A stretch of 64,000 nt of DNA from Gaeumannomyces sp. JS-464. Its lineage: Eukaryota; Ascomycota; Sordariomycetes; Magnaporthales; Magnaporthaceae. A program made the position numbers and the translations under genes. Shown here piece after piece: positions 45,923-57,404 of the stretch. The notes beneath the pieces were generated by a model. That model saw nothing but the letters and a program-made list of their open reading frames with translations, had not been told where the DNA came from and ran no database searches. The stretch lies in NCBI GenBank assembly GCA_002197995.1, contig NGZR01000001.1:3906001-3970000 (forward strand), in the 5' to 3' direction. How positions within the stretch are numbered: position 1 is the stretch's first letter; the number at the start of each line of letters is the position of its first letter.

Positions 45923-47812
45923 ATGGCTGCTCTACGCATCCAGAGGCAGGCCTACCTTGCCTCACGTCGCCTCGCCACGAGGACTTTGGTCCAGAGCCGC
46001 CGCCCGGTGCCGTTCTTGCCGCATAATATTGTCCGCCTGGCTTCGAGCTCATCGGCGCCTATAGTATGTGACCGTGGATATCTCCCCGACTGCCCATATC
46101 TCCGCTGCACCTGCAATAACAAGATCTTCCATTATCTGACAATGACCGCTTGAAGCTCAAAGACCCGACCCTCTTCAAACCAGGCGTCTGCTATGTGAAT
46201 GGCGAATGGGTCAAGGCCACGTCTGGCGAGACCTTTGATGTCTCAGGTACGAAAAAGAAGAGGAAATCGAGAATGGAAACTACATACACGCATGCGCTGG
46301 TCAGGCTAGAAGCTCAACTTTGGTCGTGGCTCGTCAGACCCCTCGACCGGCCGCCACATCGGCTCGTCCCCGGAGTTCAGCAAGGCCGACACGGAAAAGG
46401 CCATAGAGGCGGCTGCCGTTGCCTTCCAAAGCTTCCGGACGACCACGGGCCGCGAAAGGTCCCGCCTGTTGCGCAAGTGGTTTGACCTTATGATGGCCAA
46501 TGTCGACGACCTGGCAAAGCTTATTACGTGGGAAAACGGCAAGACGCTCGCGGACGCCAAAGGCGAGGTCACCTATGCTGCCAACTTCTTTGAATGGTTT
46601 TCCGAGGAGGCCCCGCGTGTTTACGGAGATGTCATTCCTGCCTCGGTCGGGCAAAATCGCGTCATCACGACCAAGGAGCCCGTCGGCGTTTGCGGCATCA
46701 TCACTCCGTGAGCATACGGGCCAAGCCCTCCCACCCTCCCTACCACCTGCATGCCTACTGAGGTACCTACCTAACCACGAAAGCCTCTGGACAGCTGGAA
46801 CTTCCCCGCGGCGATGGTCACTCGCAAGATCGGCCCGGCTCTGGCGGCGGGATGCACTGTGGTTTGCAAAGCCCCCGCGGAGACGCCTTTTACCTCGATG
46901 GCCATCGCCGAGCTGGCCCATCGCGCTGGCGTGCCGCCGGGAGTTGTGAACTTCATCACGTCGCACGAAAACATCAAGGAGGTCGGGTTGACGCTGACGT
47001 CACACCCGATTGTCCGCAAAATCTCCTTCACCGGCTCGACTCCGGTGGGCAAGATGCTTATGCAGCAGGCCTCGGGCACGCTCAAGAAGTGCTCGTTCGA
47101 GCTGGGCGGCAACGCCCCCTTCATCGTCTTTGACGACGCGGACCTGGACGCGGCCGTCGAGGGCGCCATCGCGTCGAAATTCCGCTCCACGGGCCAGACG
47201 TGCGTGTGCGCCAACCGCATATACGTCCAGAGGGGTGTCTACGACGACTTTTGCGAGCGCCTGGCCGCCCGGGTGCGGGACTCGTTCCGGGTCGGGAACG
47301 GCTTCGACCCGGACACCACGCACGGGCCCCTGATCCACGAGCGCGCCGTCGCAAAGGTCGAGGCGCAGGTCCGCGACGCCGTCGACAAGGGCGGCAGGGT
47401 GCTGGCGGGCGGCGAGAGGATGGCGGACCTGGGCCCTTCCTTCTTCCAGCCGACGGTGGTGCGCGACATGACGGAGGACATGGCGCTCGCCCGCGAGGAG
47501 ACGTTCGGCCCCATCGCGGGCGTGTTCCCCTTCGACACGGAGGCGCAGGTCGTCGAGACGGCCAACAGGGTGGACGTCGGGCTTGCCGGCTACTTCTACT
47601 CGCGCGACTCGCAGCGGATCCAGCGCGTGGCCGAGGCGCTCGAGGTGGGCATGGTTGGGGTGAACACTGGCCTCATCTCGGACACGGCCTCGCCATTCGG
47701 CGGCGTCAAGGAGTCGGGCTTTGGAAGGGAAGGGTCCAAGTACGGCATCGCCGAGTACCAGGTCATCAAGGCGATAACGTTTGGCGGCATGGGAAAGCCG
47801 CTGCAAAGCTAA
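45923..47812 (+). CDS. uga2: Succinate-semialdehyde dehydrogenase (mitochondrial, ALDH5 type)
   Basis: Exons are 45923-46063, 46156-46246, 46338-46707 and 46795-47812, giving 539 residues with no frame break. The N-terminus MAALRIQRQAYLASRRLATRTLV is an Arg-rich presequence, so the enzyme should act in the matrix. ALDH hallmarks are PWNFPAAMVTRKIGPALAAGC, FTGSTPVGK, SFELGGNAPF (general base Glu about 303) and STGQTCVCANR (nucleophile Cys about 337). The second Cys two residues later and the overall sequence are typical of SSADH. It oxidises succinate semialdehyde to succinate in the GABA shunt. Intron 3 contains an AGGTACCTACCTAACC copy of the interspersed motif. A paralogous aldehyde substrate cannot be excluded. 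Confidence 0.92.
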
Positions 47813-49169
47813 TCACTGGACTGCCAGATCGAGCGGGCATCTAGACATAGACAAGCTAGAATCGAGGTCACATTTCCATGTCACAAATTGCATATCGCAA
47901 GAACAAAGTGTCCTGTGATGGCGACTGTGGGGCTGGCTGCTTGTACCTCGGGGAAATTTCCCGCACATATTGGCTTGGCGTCTTCAGAGCCGCGCCGGTA
48001 AAAATAGGTAAAATGGTAGCGGCAGGTAGGGGAAAGTATGTAGAAGGGAGATCGATGGACAGCAGGCACCGACACCGAGACGGAGGCGGCCCCGGTTGGT
48101 TGTCGGGATCTAGATCTGGCGCTCAAAGCTACCTAGGTTACCTACCTTACCTAACATCGCCATCCCATCCAATGACGCCCTTTTGAGGTGCTTGCAGAGC
48201 CTGCGCGCACACACACGATCCGGCAAGCGGGTTCCAGGGTCAGCCCAAAAAACCCGCGTCAAGGTGATTGGAGCGGCAGTGAGGCTGCCCCAGCCGCCTT
48301 GTGACGGGATCCCCACAATCTTCTTGCCACTGCCCGCCACTCCGCCGAGGGCACATCGGGCTTGTAGCCGCCGAGACCGTGGTGTCCGCACACGAGTCGG
48401 GTGAAGACGTGCGGTGCATGGTTTTTTGGGTTGCCCGTGCTTGCCTATGTAGCCGTCCATCCCTTGCTTTTGCGGCCCAGCTTGAAATCCCACCGACGTC
48501 ACATTCGCGCTCCCCCACCCTCGCATCCAGGGGAGAAAAAAAAAGAAAAAAAAGAAAAAAAAGGCCTTTCCTGGCTCTTGAACCGCTTCGGAGTCTTTTT
48601 CAGATCACGCTCCAGTCTAGACCGCGATCGGCCGGACAACCAGAGCGGACCCCGGGACGCAGCGGGCGTCGAATCCCACTTATGCGAGCCAGTGGGGGAA
48701 AAGGGGGAGGGGAAAGAGGGCAGCGAGTCCCCCCTCCCTGGACTGCCCCGAGGTTTTGAACCCCACGCGCAAGCACCGCCCGCCGAGCGTTGTTGGCCCG
48801 AGGAAGAAGCGCCTGGCCTCTAGCATGCTTGCGCCGGACACTATGTGCACTCTTCTCTCTGCCGCCCGCTGCATTAGAAGGGACAAAAAAAGAAGGAAAA
48901 AAAGACCGCAACGCATCCAGATCCAGCAGTCCCATCCCAGGCCCAAACTGCATGCGAGATCGGCAGAGTAGGCGGCGGCGCGCGCGTGCAGCAACAGGAG
49001 GTCTCCCGGTCGTCGGTGGAGGCGGCTGGCCAGCGTGGCGTTTCACCCTCGGCCGTCCTCCTTGTGAAGACCCTGTTATGTACCGAGTATGCCAGCTAAT
49101 AACCTACCGCGATCCGACCTCGTCCTTCTGTGCCTACCCCGCCCGGTCTAGCCCCTATCACTGTGTCCG

Positions 49170-49176
49170 TATATAA
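49170..49176 (+). promoter_or_regulatory. TATA-box candidate (TATATAA) of lad1
   Basis: It lies 258 bases upstream of the ATG and is followed by a C/T-rich tract (49301-49340), a usual fungal core-promoter arrangement. Confidence 0.5.
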
Positions 49177-49300
49177 GTGTGCGTGTGTGTCTGTATGCAA
49201 AAAGATATTTCTCCGGGCCCCCCCTCCTCGGCAAACCTTCCTATCCGCTATTTCGGAGAGCCTTTCAAGTCCCAACTTCATCCTATCTATTCTCTTTAAT

Positions 49301-49340
49301 CTCATACTTCTTCTTCTTCTCCTCCCTCGGCTCCCCGTCC
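49301..49340 (+). promoter_or_regulatory. Pyrimidine tract of the lad1 5' region
   Basis: CTTCTTCTTCTTCTCC-type sequence runs 95-135 bases upstream of the ATG, and transcription probably starts in or just after it. Confidence 0.45.
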
Positions 49341-49433
49341 TTTGCGCGCACACATCCAAAATCCCTCGAGTCGTCGCAGTATAAACGACCCGAAGCCCGT
49401 TTCGCGCCGCCGCTAAACCCTGCTCCAGAAACA

Positions 49434-50637
49434 ATGTCACCGGCAGCCGTCGTGGCCGTCGCGCCGACCGCCGTGCCAACAAAGAAGAACATTGGAGTCT
49501 TCACAAACCCCAAGCATGACCTATGGATCAGCGAGACGGGACCGAGCCTGGAGAGCGTGCAGAAGGGCGGCGAGGAGCTGAAGAAGGGAGAGGTCACCAT
49601 TGCCATAAGGAGCACAGGCATCTGCGGGTATGAAAGAATAAGCCACGCGGAGAGAGCGCAGGAAAGACGTGTGCAAGAATTCCTAACAAGAGCGCACTGG
49701 CAGGTCCGACGTCCACTTCTGGCACCATGGCTGCATCGGCCCCATGATCGTCGAGGGCGACCACGTGCTGGGCCACGAGTCGGCGGGAGAGGTGGTGGCA
49801 GTGCACCCGTCGGTGACGTCGCTCAAGGTGGGCGACCGGGTGGCCGTGGAGCCGCAGGTGATCTGCAACGAGTGCGAGCCGTGCCTGACGGGGCGGTATA
49901 ACGGCTGCGAGCGCGTCGACTTTCTGTCGACGCCGCCCGTGGCGGGCCTGCTGCGGCGCTACGTCAACCACCCGGCCGTGTGGTGCCACAAGATCGGCGA
50001 CATGTCGTGGGAGGACGGCGCCATGCTGGAGCCTCTCAGCGTGGCCCTGGCCGGCATTAAGCGCGCCGGCCTGGGGCTGGGCGACCCGACGCTGGTGTGC
50101 GGCGCGGGCCCCATCGGGCTCATCACGCTGCTGTGCGCCAAGGCGGCCGGGGCCTGCCCCATCGTCATCACCGACATCGACGAGGGCCGGCTCAAGTTCG
50201 CAAAGGAGCTGTGCCCGGACGTCATCACGCACAAGGTCGAGGGCCGGCCCAGCGCCGAGGAGGCGGCCAAGCAGATCGTGGCCGCCATGGGCGGGCTGGA
50301 GCCGGCCGTGGCCATGGAGTGCACCGGCGTCGAGAGCAGCATCGCGGCGGCCGTGTGGGCGGCCAAGTTCGGCGGCAAGGTCTTCGTCATCGGCGTGGGC
50401 CGCAACGAGATCAGCATGCCCTTCATGCGCGCGTCGGTGCGCGAGGTCGACCTCCAGTTCCAGTACCGCTACTGCAACACGTGGCCGCGCGCCATCCGCC
50501 TGATCCAGAACAAGGTCCTTGACCTGTCGCGCCTCGTCACCCACCGCTTCCCGCTCGAGGACGCCCTCAAGGCATTCGAGACGGCCGCCGATCCCAAGAC
50601 CGGCGCCATCAAGGTCCAGATCCAAAGTCTGGACTAG
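49434..50637 (+). CDS. lad1: L-arabinitol 4-dehydrogenase
   Basis: Two exons (49434-49627 and 49704-50637) encode 375 residues with a CTAAC branch in the intron and no frame break. It is a zinc MDR alcohol dehydrogenase. Catalytic zinc ligands are C64 (STGICGSDVHFW), H89 and E90 (GHES). Structural-zinc cysteines are C119, C122, C125 and C133, and the NAD fold carries CGAGPIGLI at 197-205. The end NTWPRAIRL...[13 protein letters not shown]...[11 protein letters not shown] matches characterised fungal LAD enzymes rather than xylitol or sorbitol dehydrogenases. It oxidises L-arabinitol to L-xylulose in the fungal L-arabinose pathway, in the cytosol. Expression in relatives is induced by arabinose and repressed by glucose; I did not identify a certain XlnR/AraR site here. 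Confidence 0.93.
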
Positions 50638-51240
50638 GTGAGGGGTTGCCGTTTTTTTGCGGTTCCTTTTTTGCTGTAATTACCATTTCAGGGATTTGTC
50701 GTCATCATCCTGGAAGAAATGGCAAGCAACGCGGGCGAACGGGATTCATAATATCAGAACTCCAAGCCATTCATGCATCCAGTTTGCTATTCGATAGACT
50801 GCTTCCGTGAGTGATGAATAGTAGGCATGTGCCCGCCTCGACGGGGCAATGATGGATAAAATAGAACCATCCGCGAACACGTGTGCAAGAAGTGTAGAAG
50901 CCTCGAAAATAAATCGAGTCGAAAGAGTTTGGGCGTGCTTTTGGATGACCTCAGTTTTCAATTGGACCCGCCGATTGGTTAGTTGCTCTCCAGCGGGGCC
51001 AGCATTCGGCTAAAGCTTGGGCCACATTCGAGGTTTCCCGGACCAGCGAAAACTTCCGGGACAACGTCGAACATTTTTACTTGCGTAAATTATCGCACGA
51101 CGAAAACCTCCCACGCTCGCCCAACCCGACCCGACCGTGACCCGACGACGGCAGCCACGCACCCCCTCGGGCCACCCCCCAATCTGCTTCCGGACACTTA
51201 CGATCCGGCAAAGGAAGAGAAAAAGTTCAGACAGCCAAGG
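50638..51240. other. Intergenic region lad1 to atp20
   Basis: About 600 bases hold the 3' end of lad1 and the promoter of atp20. A GC-rich segment with short C runs precedes the ATG. No other gene is seen. Confidence 0.55.
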
Positions 51241-52289
51241 ATGTCCGCGTTAATCGCCCGCCAGTTGGCGCTGCGCCGCTCCGCCAACTTCGCCTCGTCG
51301 ATGAGGACCACCGTGGCCCGCCGGTTCGAGTCGACCGCCACCCACAAGGCCGCCGAGGGCGCCAAGGAAACTGCCTCCAAGGCTGCCGAGACTGCTAAGC
51401 AGGCAGCCTCCAAGACTGCTGAGACTTCCAAGCAGGCGGCCTCGAAGACCACAGAGGCTACCAAGGAGTCGACGTCCAAGACGGCTGAAGCTGCAAAGGA
51501 GTCGACGTCCAAGACGGCTGAAGCTGCAAAGGACACGGCTTCCAAGGCCGCTGAGAACGCCAAGGAGACAGCCGCTAAGGCTGCCGAGGCTGCAAAGGAG
51601 ACCGCCTCCAAGGCCGCTGAGGCTGCGAAGGAGACTGCCGCCAGGGCCGCCGAGGGCCTCTCTCGCGTCACATCCGCTGCCGCCCCGGCCCTCATGGGTG
51701 CTGCCAAGGGCGCCTCGGAAGCTCTCGGCAAGGTTGGCGGCCGGACGGGGAGGTTTATCAAGTTCGTTGAGGGTGTGTATTGTGATTCTTCTTCGTTTTC
51801 AGCTCGGGAGACATGTTTAGAGACTGACCCTGTGCACCCCTGTGCGCCATCGCCTTGACAGCCCAGATTCCCCGCGCTATTTACTACTCACGCGTTGGCC
51901 TTGAGCTTGGCAAGATCGTGTTCCGCAACCAGCAGATGACCCCTCCGTAAGTCGCCCGGATCCGTTGTGCGTCCAGCCAATCCTTGCTCAGCAGGCTGAC
52001 CCACGTTCCCATGCGCGGGGAAACGAATCGACAGCTCGGCAGCCACATTCCAGACCTACTTCCAGAACGCGTGGAAGTCGCTTCAGGCCCCAGGGGCCCT
52101 GATGAAGACCATCAGCGCCCGCGTCCCGCCCTCGAACCCCATGCAGGCTGTGCGTGGTCTTTCCAACGCACAATTGGCTGCTGGTGGTGTCCTCGCGGCC
52201 GAGCTGCTGGGTTTCTTCACCGTGGGCGAGATCATCGGCCGCTTAAGCTGATCGGCTACCACGGAGATGCCCACGCGGCCCACCACTAA
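51241..52289 (+). CDS. atp20: ATP synthase subunit g (Atp20) with expanded LEA-like repeats, one frame break
   Basis: Exons are 51241-51772, 51862-51946 and 52035-52289. The start MSALIARQLALRRSANFASS is a mitochondrial presequence ending near ARRFEST. Residues about 36-145 are ten 11-residue repeats of the type KAAEAAKETAS. The subunit g domain follows: TGRFIKFVE, AIYYSRVGLELGKIVFRNQQMTPP, TFQTYFQNAWKSL and QLAAGGVLAAELLGFFTVGEIIGR, containing the single membrane helix with its GxxxG-like glycines. Subunit g sits in the Fo peripheral part of complex V, where with subunit e it supports dimerisation and cristae shape. One base is missing at 52241-52246 after EIIGR, giving an early TGA; the alternate frame continues KLIGYHGDAHAAHH to the TAA at 52287-52289, as expected for the family. 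Confidence 0.88.
51346..51675 (+). repeat. 33-base minisatellite coding ten LEA-like 11-mers
   Basis: Period 33 bases (11 codons) runs across the block. Two adjacent units at 51463-51528 are identical at DNA level, showing recent duplication. Repeat consensus is K-[AT]-[AT]-E-x-[AS]-K-[EQD]-[TSA]-[AT]-[SA]. Confidence 0.85.
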
Positions 52290-53066
52290 AAAAAAGATAT
52301 ATAAAACAAAATCGGCAGCAACCACTGCTGCCCTGCCTCTCTTCTCGGCGGCTGAGGGGAGAGGACGTCCTGGAGACCAAACACCGTCTCCTGGTGGCCG
52401 CCATCATCAGCACATCAGAGGTGTCTCAAGCAGTCGCCAAAAGCGGGGGACAAGATCGCAAGGCCCGGGTGTGAATGCAGGCGGCTGTGGTGCGTGTCGA
52501 ATGAACCAAGCTGCCTGATGTTTCCTTTGTTCCCACACACACGGAGCCTTCTTTCTTTGGGAGACGGCTTGGACGGAGAGACGGACGAAATGAGAGCGGG
52601 AATGCTCTGGTGCGTCGCATCGACCGGCCTGTATACCACTTCCCATTCCTGCCCGCCCACTGTTATCACAGCATCTAGCTCATCCGGAAGCCGGCGGAGG
52701 CAGTGATAGAGGCTTCTGGAGCTTCTCGCTGCTCTAAACCTCGGCTGCCGCGTCGTGTCTTTTTGGTATAGCCTTGTATCCTTTACGTGTTGCCCAGGTG
52801 TCACCCCACCTCGGCGGATCCCTTCGATTTTCCTTTGTTATTCGTTGCGCAAAAGAAAAGGGCATGTACGACCAGATAGAGCTGCATAGGACGGTGGTGG
52901 GGGTTTACGGAGGGTGATGAAGAGCGAGGACGGCGGAGTCAGTGACCTAGACTTAAGACTAATGAAGGGATTTTGCCTCAGGTCTTGCCTGCTCAGCCGC
53001 CAAACCCACGGCGCTGTTGTTTTTATGTGACCCGCCACGGATAATCCCCAGGCTCATGGGCAGATG

Positions 53067-53083
53067 GGTAGGTAGGTAGGTAG
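53067..53083. repeat. GGTA tandem repeat (four units)
   Basis: GGGTAGGTAGGTAGGTAG is a short tetranucleotide array and one copy of the scattered TAGGTA motif. Confidence 0.75.
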
Positions 53084-54159
53084 CCGGGTGGGCTTGCTCA
53101 GACTGCCTCTTGCAAGTAGGTACTGGAGTCGGGCCGTTTCCCCTCGTTGAGGCGCTGTCCGCTCAATGGTATTGGTCTGCCTGCCTGGGTGGTATCCGAT
53201 AGCCGGGGCGATTTGCTCACGGCTGCTCATTGTCCTTGGGCATCAGAGATGGTACCCGCCATAAGCGCGATGGAGGGCGGCGATCCAAGACGTAGGTCAT
53301 GGGATTCACTTGGCTTTTTTTTTTTCTTTTTTCTTTCTTTGCTTCTTCCTTGTTACGTACCATTTCGTTTCCCCTCGACCGGCGATGTATTCCCCTTGTC
53401 CTGGTACTTTGCTACCCCCCATTACATTCCACACACACGCACACACGTCTCCTGACAAAAACGGTCGAGTGTGCATGATTAGGGGTTGCGATGGGTGCTC
53501 TCGACTTCTCGAGGCGTAAGCGAACGTCACGCATAGGCAAGGGGTGAGACCGGTAGCATCAGTCAAGACGCCCATGGTGGATGTGTGCGTCTTACTGCCT
53601 GCCGGCCCATGCACCAAAATGGTAGGTATTACCTTTCAGGTTTCAATGTTCAATGTGAGGGAGTCGAGGTGGGTGGGCTAGGTACTGTTGGTGGGCGGGC
53701 AGCGAGCGAGTGGGGAAGGAGACTGGAGATTCAATCGGGTTTGAGTCAACTTGGCCCGTCATGAAGGGTGCTTTCCCCTCTTCTTTGGTTAATCGCCTAC
53801 TCCCTCAACAAAGGGGGTGGTGTCCCTGGTAGAGTACCTACCTAGCGAGCGAGTGAGTGAGTCCCCGGATGGACGGACAGATGGTGGTGGCTGCTGCTGC
53901 TGATATGATTGCGATGCGCACCAAGGCCCCTGGGGCTTCGAATCGCCGTTGTCAGATAGGATAGAGGCGGGCCGGGTGGCAACCCGCAGTGACAATGCCA
54001 CAATGCCACACACATCCCTCAAATAAACTCATGGGTGGGCGGACATTCTACCTCGCCTCATGTCCAGGTCGACAAATACATATGATCGAAGGCCGCGACC
54101 CATCAATAACACCCCGCCCACATCGTCGATAAACGCGGTCCTCAAGAAAACAAACACCC

Positions 54160-54186
54160 AAAAAAAAAAAAAAAAGAAAAAAAAAA
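54160..54186. repeat. Poly(A)-rich tract (A16-G-A10)
   Basis: A near-pure A tract lies in gene-free DNA. Confidence 0.85.
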
Positions 54187-56072
54187 GGAGACTGCATGTG
54201 CCCGTTTGTGTGTGGGGGAAGGGCCCGTCATGCCATCTCATCGACTTGTGGCGGCAGGACGGAAGGAGCGGCCGCATCGACGGCCATCTGTTTGCTACGC
54301 GTGGGCATGAGAGACGAATCAGTTCCCCCCCCCGCCCGCTGGCATCATCACTCAACCAACACATAAGAGTGGCGGGCCCGCGCATCTGCGCCCTTGCTGC
54401 CCACCTTGCATGCTTTGTCTCGGCCGCGAAAAGCGGCCGCTTCTTGAACCGAGCACCGGCCGGCCAGGTGCAGACGGCTGCCTGCCTGGCCATGGATTGG
54501 ATCCGAGGAGCCTCTTTTTTTTTTCTTTTTCTTTCCTTTTTCGACCTCCGTCACACCACTGTCTACTGCCTTGTGGTTGACCTTTCTCGCTGACCAAGAG
54601 TATTATCAATATGAATAGAATGTCGGGCTACGAGATGGAGAGGACTATCATGTTGTGTTTTGTGGTAACGAGACTTGTCCTGTTTACCAACCACTTGCCT
54701 ACAGCAAGAGTCCGCGTGAGTGCCACCAAAACAAGAGGGCTTTTTTTTCATCACGAGGTGGGCAGCCACGCACGAAAAGTTTGGCCGTACATGGGCGACT
54801 GCGACTTCAGCCTGCCATTGCGCCTGCCAAACTTCAAGCTAAGCAAGCCGGTGGCCCTGTTGGGATAACCAGGCCGGCTTGCCCTCTGTCCCTCCACTCC
54901 GCTCATGCAGAAGCGACCTCCTAGTTCGCGCGGGCTACCTTGGATAGTCCCGGAGCGTTGCTCCGACTGGCACGCCCCTCTCATGGCGGCAATCGCCAGG
55001 AGAAACACAAGTAGCAAACATGTATTAGCGCGGGCGTGTTAGGTACGGCCAAGAATATCACCTCAGCATCATGAACAGCCACACCCCTCCAAGCCATGCC
55101 TGGCCACGCTGTCACTCCACACCATGCAACTTCGCCTCCCTGATCCAACATCGGCCGGTTGGCACCATCTGTTGGCAGTGGAGCCCGGCCGTTTATGCGA
55201 CCGACTCTGGCGACCGGTACAGGGCTGTCGTCTCGGTGCCGTCGGTGTTGATGTTGGCTGTGCCACTCACTAGCTGGGGAACCCAGGGCTTGAGTTACTC
55301 CGATTGGTACCTGGAAATGAGGCGGCGGAAAAGTGGAAGAGGAACCGACAAGTGTTGATTTTGGACTTCGGACGTTATGCTGTGGATGTTCTGTCGTCCC
55401 CTTCCTTTTAGCAGTTGCCCCATTTTTCCCAACTTTGTTGCAGTCATAGTATCGCTAAATAAACTCCAGAGCCGGCGAGGAGAGAAAAAGTAAGACGAAG
55501 AACAAAAGTGCGTTGAAGATTTCTCCAACCGATTCGCCCACCATCGGGGGGAAAAGGAACAGTATAGATGAAATCAAGCAGCAAAGATAAGAGGGTGAAG
55601 GAAACGCTAGACTAGGAAAAAAAAGGAGAAAATGGCATGATCACCTATCGTCTTGCTGACATCCAAGAAGTTGACAAGGCCGTCGCCAAGGAACAGAAAG
55701 GAAATGCCCAATATTATAGAGTGGCTTGTAAATTTGAGTGCATTCTGGTTTCATCCGAAAACAGTGGCCGGACAGCGGCCTCGGCCGAAAGCCATCCACC
55801 CAACAAGGGACGGCTTCCGAGATAGGTGGTAGTTACAGGGTTGGGTATGAGGATACAACCGAGAGGGCAGCTCGCATTCCCTCATCAAAGGGACGTATAG
55901 AGTGTGGAACAGGTGAGGGGCAATGATGGACTGGCGCCGATATGCGTGTGGCCTGGGCTGTATTTTCAGTCTCGTGGAGGCACCTTTGCAGTCCATATGT
56001 AACTAGATATAGACCCATTAGTTCACGAGCCGACCACAAAGCTGACGGACGAGAATAGGGGAAAGGAGACGC

Positions 56073-57404
56073 TCACAGAATGCAGTATAGGCCGTTGGTC
56101 CATCTGTGCGACCGTAGCTGCGATTGCGCCTCATCGTCGAGCTCCTCGACGTACTCGGGTTCCTTCCCCCCGACGCGTGTGAGTGGGCCCAGGGCCATTG
56201 GCCAGAAACTCTGTATTACGGCGAGCTGGAACCATCGACCGACAAAGCGCCCGAACTCGTCGTCAGGCCAGTGGCTGACGGGTATCATGACGGCGTCCTC
56301 CTTGATGTCGACGAACCCTGCGGCGTGAAGGGCAGCACGCGTCCCTGGCGGGTCTGGACCCAACGGCGTTCCGTGCCGTTCCATGCATTCGTTGATCTCG
56401 TCATTCCATCGTTTTAGCCCTGGCGCGAGCGGAGCATCGTCGTTCCGAAAGGTCCAGTCCAGCTCCTTGTGCTCAAAAACGCCAGTTCCGGGTTTCAAAT
56501 GACTGTGGCGACCGTGTTTAGTATGCTTGCCGCTTTCAGGCGGGGGAAAACGGGGAGGTACCTACGCCGCGATGCGGCTGTACAATGCCGGCCACGATCG
56601 TATGGCGCCTCTCATGAGCTGACAGTGGATGTAGTCATACGGCGCGTGGGCCGCCAGGTTGCCCGTCCAGGCTCCTCGACATTGGCGCGTTCGAAGCTGA
56701 CAGTATATGGAATGCTGGAAGTCGCATGTTGACACTGATTAGTTGCTATAGGCCCCCGCGGGGGCAAGCAGGCCCAGGGAAGAAGCCTTTACAGGTTACC
56801 TACCTTTCTGGTTGGTTCATCTGCACGTCGACGCCGACGAGGAGGCAGCCGTCCTTGGGGCTGCAGGGATATCGTTAGCCTTGAGCTGCCAAGAGTTTTG
56901 ATGTGTGCGGCCGTCGCATCTGCGCCGGTCAAATCGAGACTTACCCTACTTTTTTGGCCAGCTCCATGAGCCACATGCCTGATCCACAGCCAATGTCCAG
57001 GACATGTGAGCCTTCTTGCACGCGGCTCTCGGGAGCAGGAAGTCGACCCTGGAGTGTAAGGTCAAAGATATGGTAGAAGAGATCGAGCCTGTCATGCTCT
57101 TTCTACAAAATCCAGAAGGCGGTTAGTGGTAATCTCGACTCCGAGGCCATAACTTGAGGTCACTCACCTTGTCTGCCGGGAAGAGGTAGTCTGAACCAGG
57201 ATACGCCTGCCATAGCCTACCCAGATAGAAGACTAGCTTCTCTGTCGGCGCCTTGTCGGTGGTAGATCTGGACACGCTTTGTTAGCCACATCACACGGTA
57301 CTCCTCTCATCTTGACAGGGATTCGGGCTTCCGAGAGCTTACTGTTCATCCTGCTCTGGCGCCACTGGGTGCCCATTGCGGGTCTCGTCCGCGGTCTCAG
57401 TCAT
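56073..57404 (-). CDS. SAM-dependent methyltransferase, LaeA-like/secondary-metabolism type, one frame break
   Basis: I assembled six exons: 57404-57343, 57267-57168, 57102-56945, 56860-56804, 56696-56566 and 56502-56073. All have GT-AG ends. Phases agree if one missing base is allowed in exon 5 near EEPW/TGN (about 56665-56672). The product (about 312 residues) starts MTETADETRNGHPV, then has APTEKLVFYLGRLWQAYPGSDYLFPADKKEHDRLDL-type sequence. Motif I is HVLDIGCGSGMW (about 87-98), motif II LLVGVDVQMNQPE, then YDYIHCQLMRGAI and LKPGTGVFEHKELDW. This is the class I Rossmann methyltransferase family that includes LaeA-like regulators and TAM-type tailoring enzymes. The substrate cannot be told from sequence, and no biosynthetic backbone gene lies in the window. 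Confidence 0.8.

Larger units (their letters stand above)
47813..49433. other. Intergenic region with lad1 promoter
   Basis: It holds the 3' region of the SSADH gene, a CCTAGGTTACCTACCTTACCTAAC motif at 48129-48154, an A-rich run at 48535-48562 and the lad1 promoter elements near 49170-49340. No additional gene is seen. Confidence 0.55.
52290..56072. other. 3.8 kb gene-free region
   Basis: Neither strand shows a protein-like open frame. Visible structure: a TAGG tandem (53067-53083), a TACCTACCTAG motif (53835-53845), an A-rich run (54160-54186) and T-rich runs near 53310-53340. The part next to 56072 contains the 3' UTR of the methyltransferase gene. Confidence 0.5.

Noticed and set aside
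61..57404. Programmed ribosomal frameshifting as the cause of the many frame breaks
   Set aside because: Breaks occur in unrelated genes, in both directions and at different sites, without common slippery heptamers or downstream structure.
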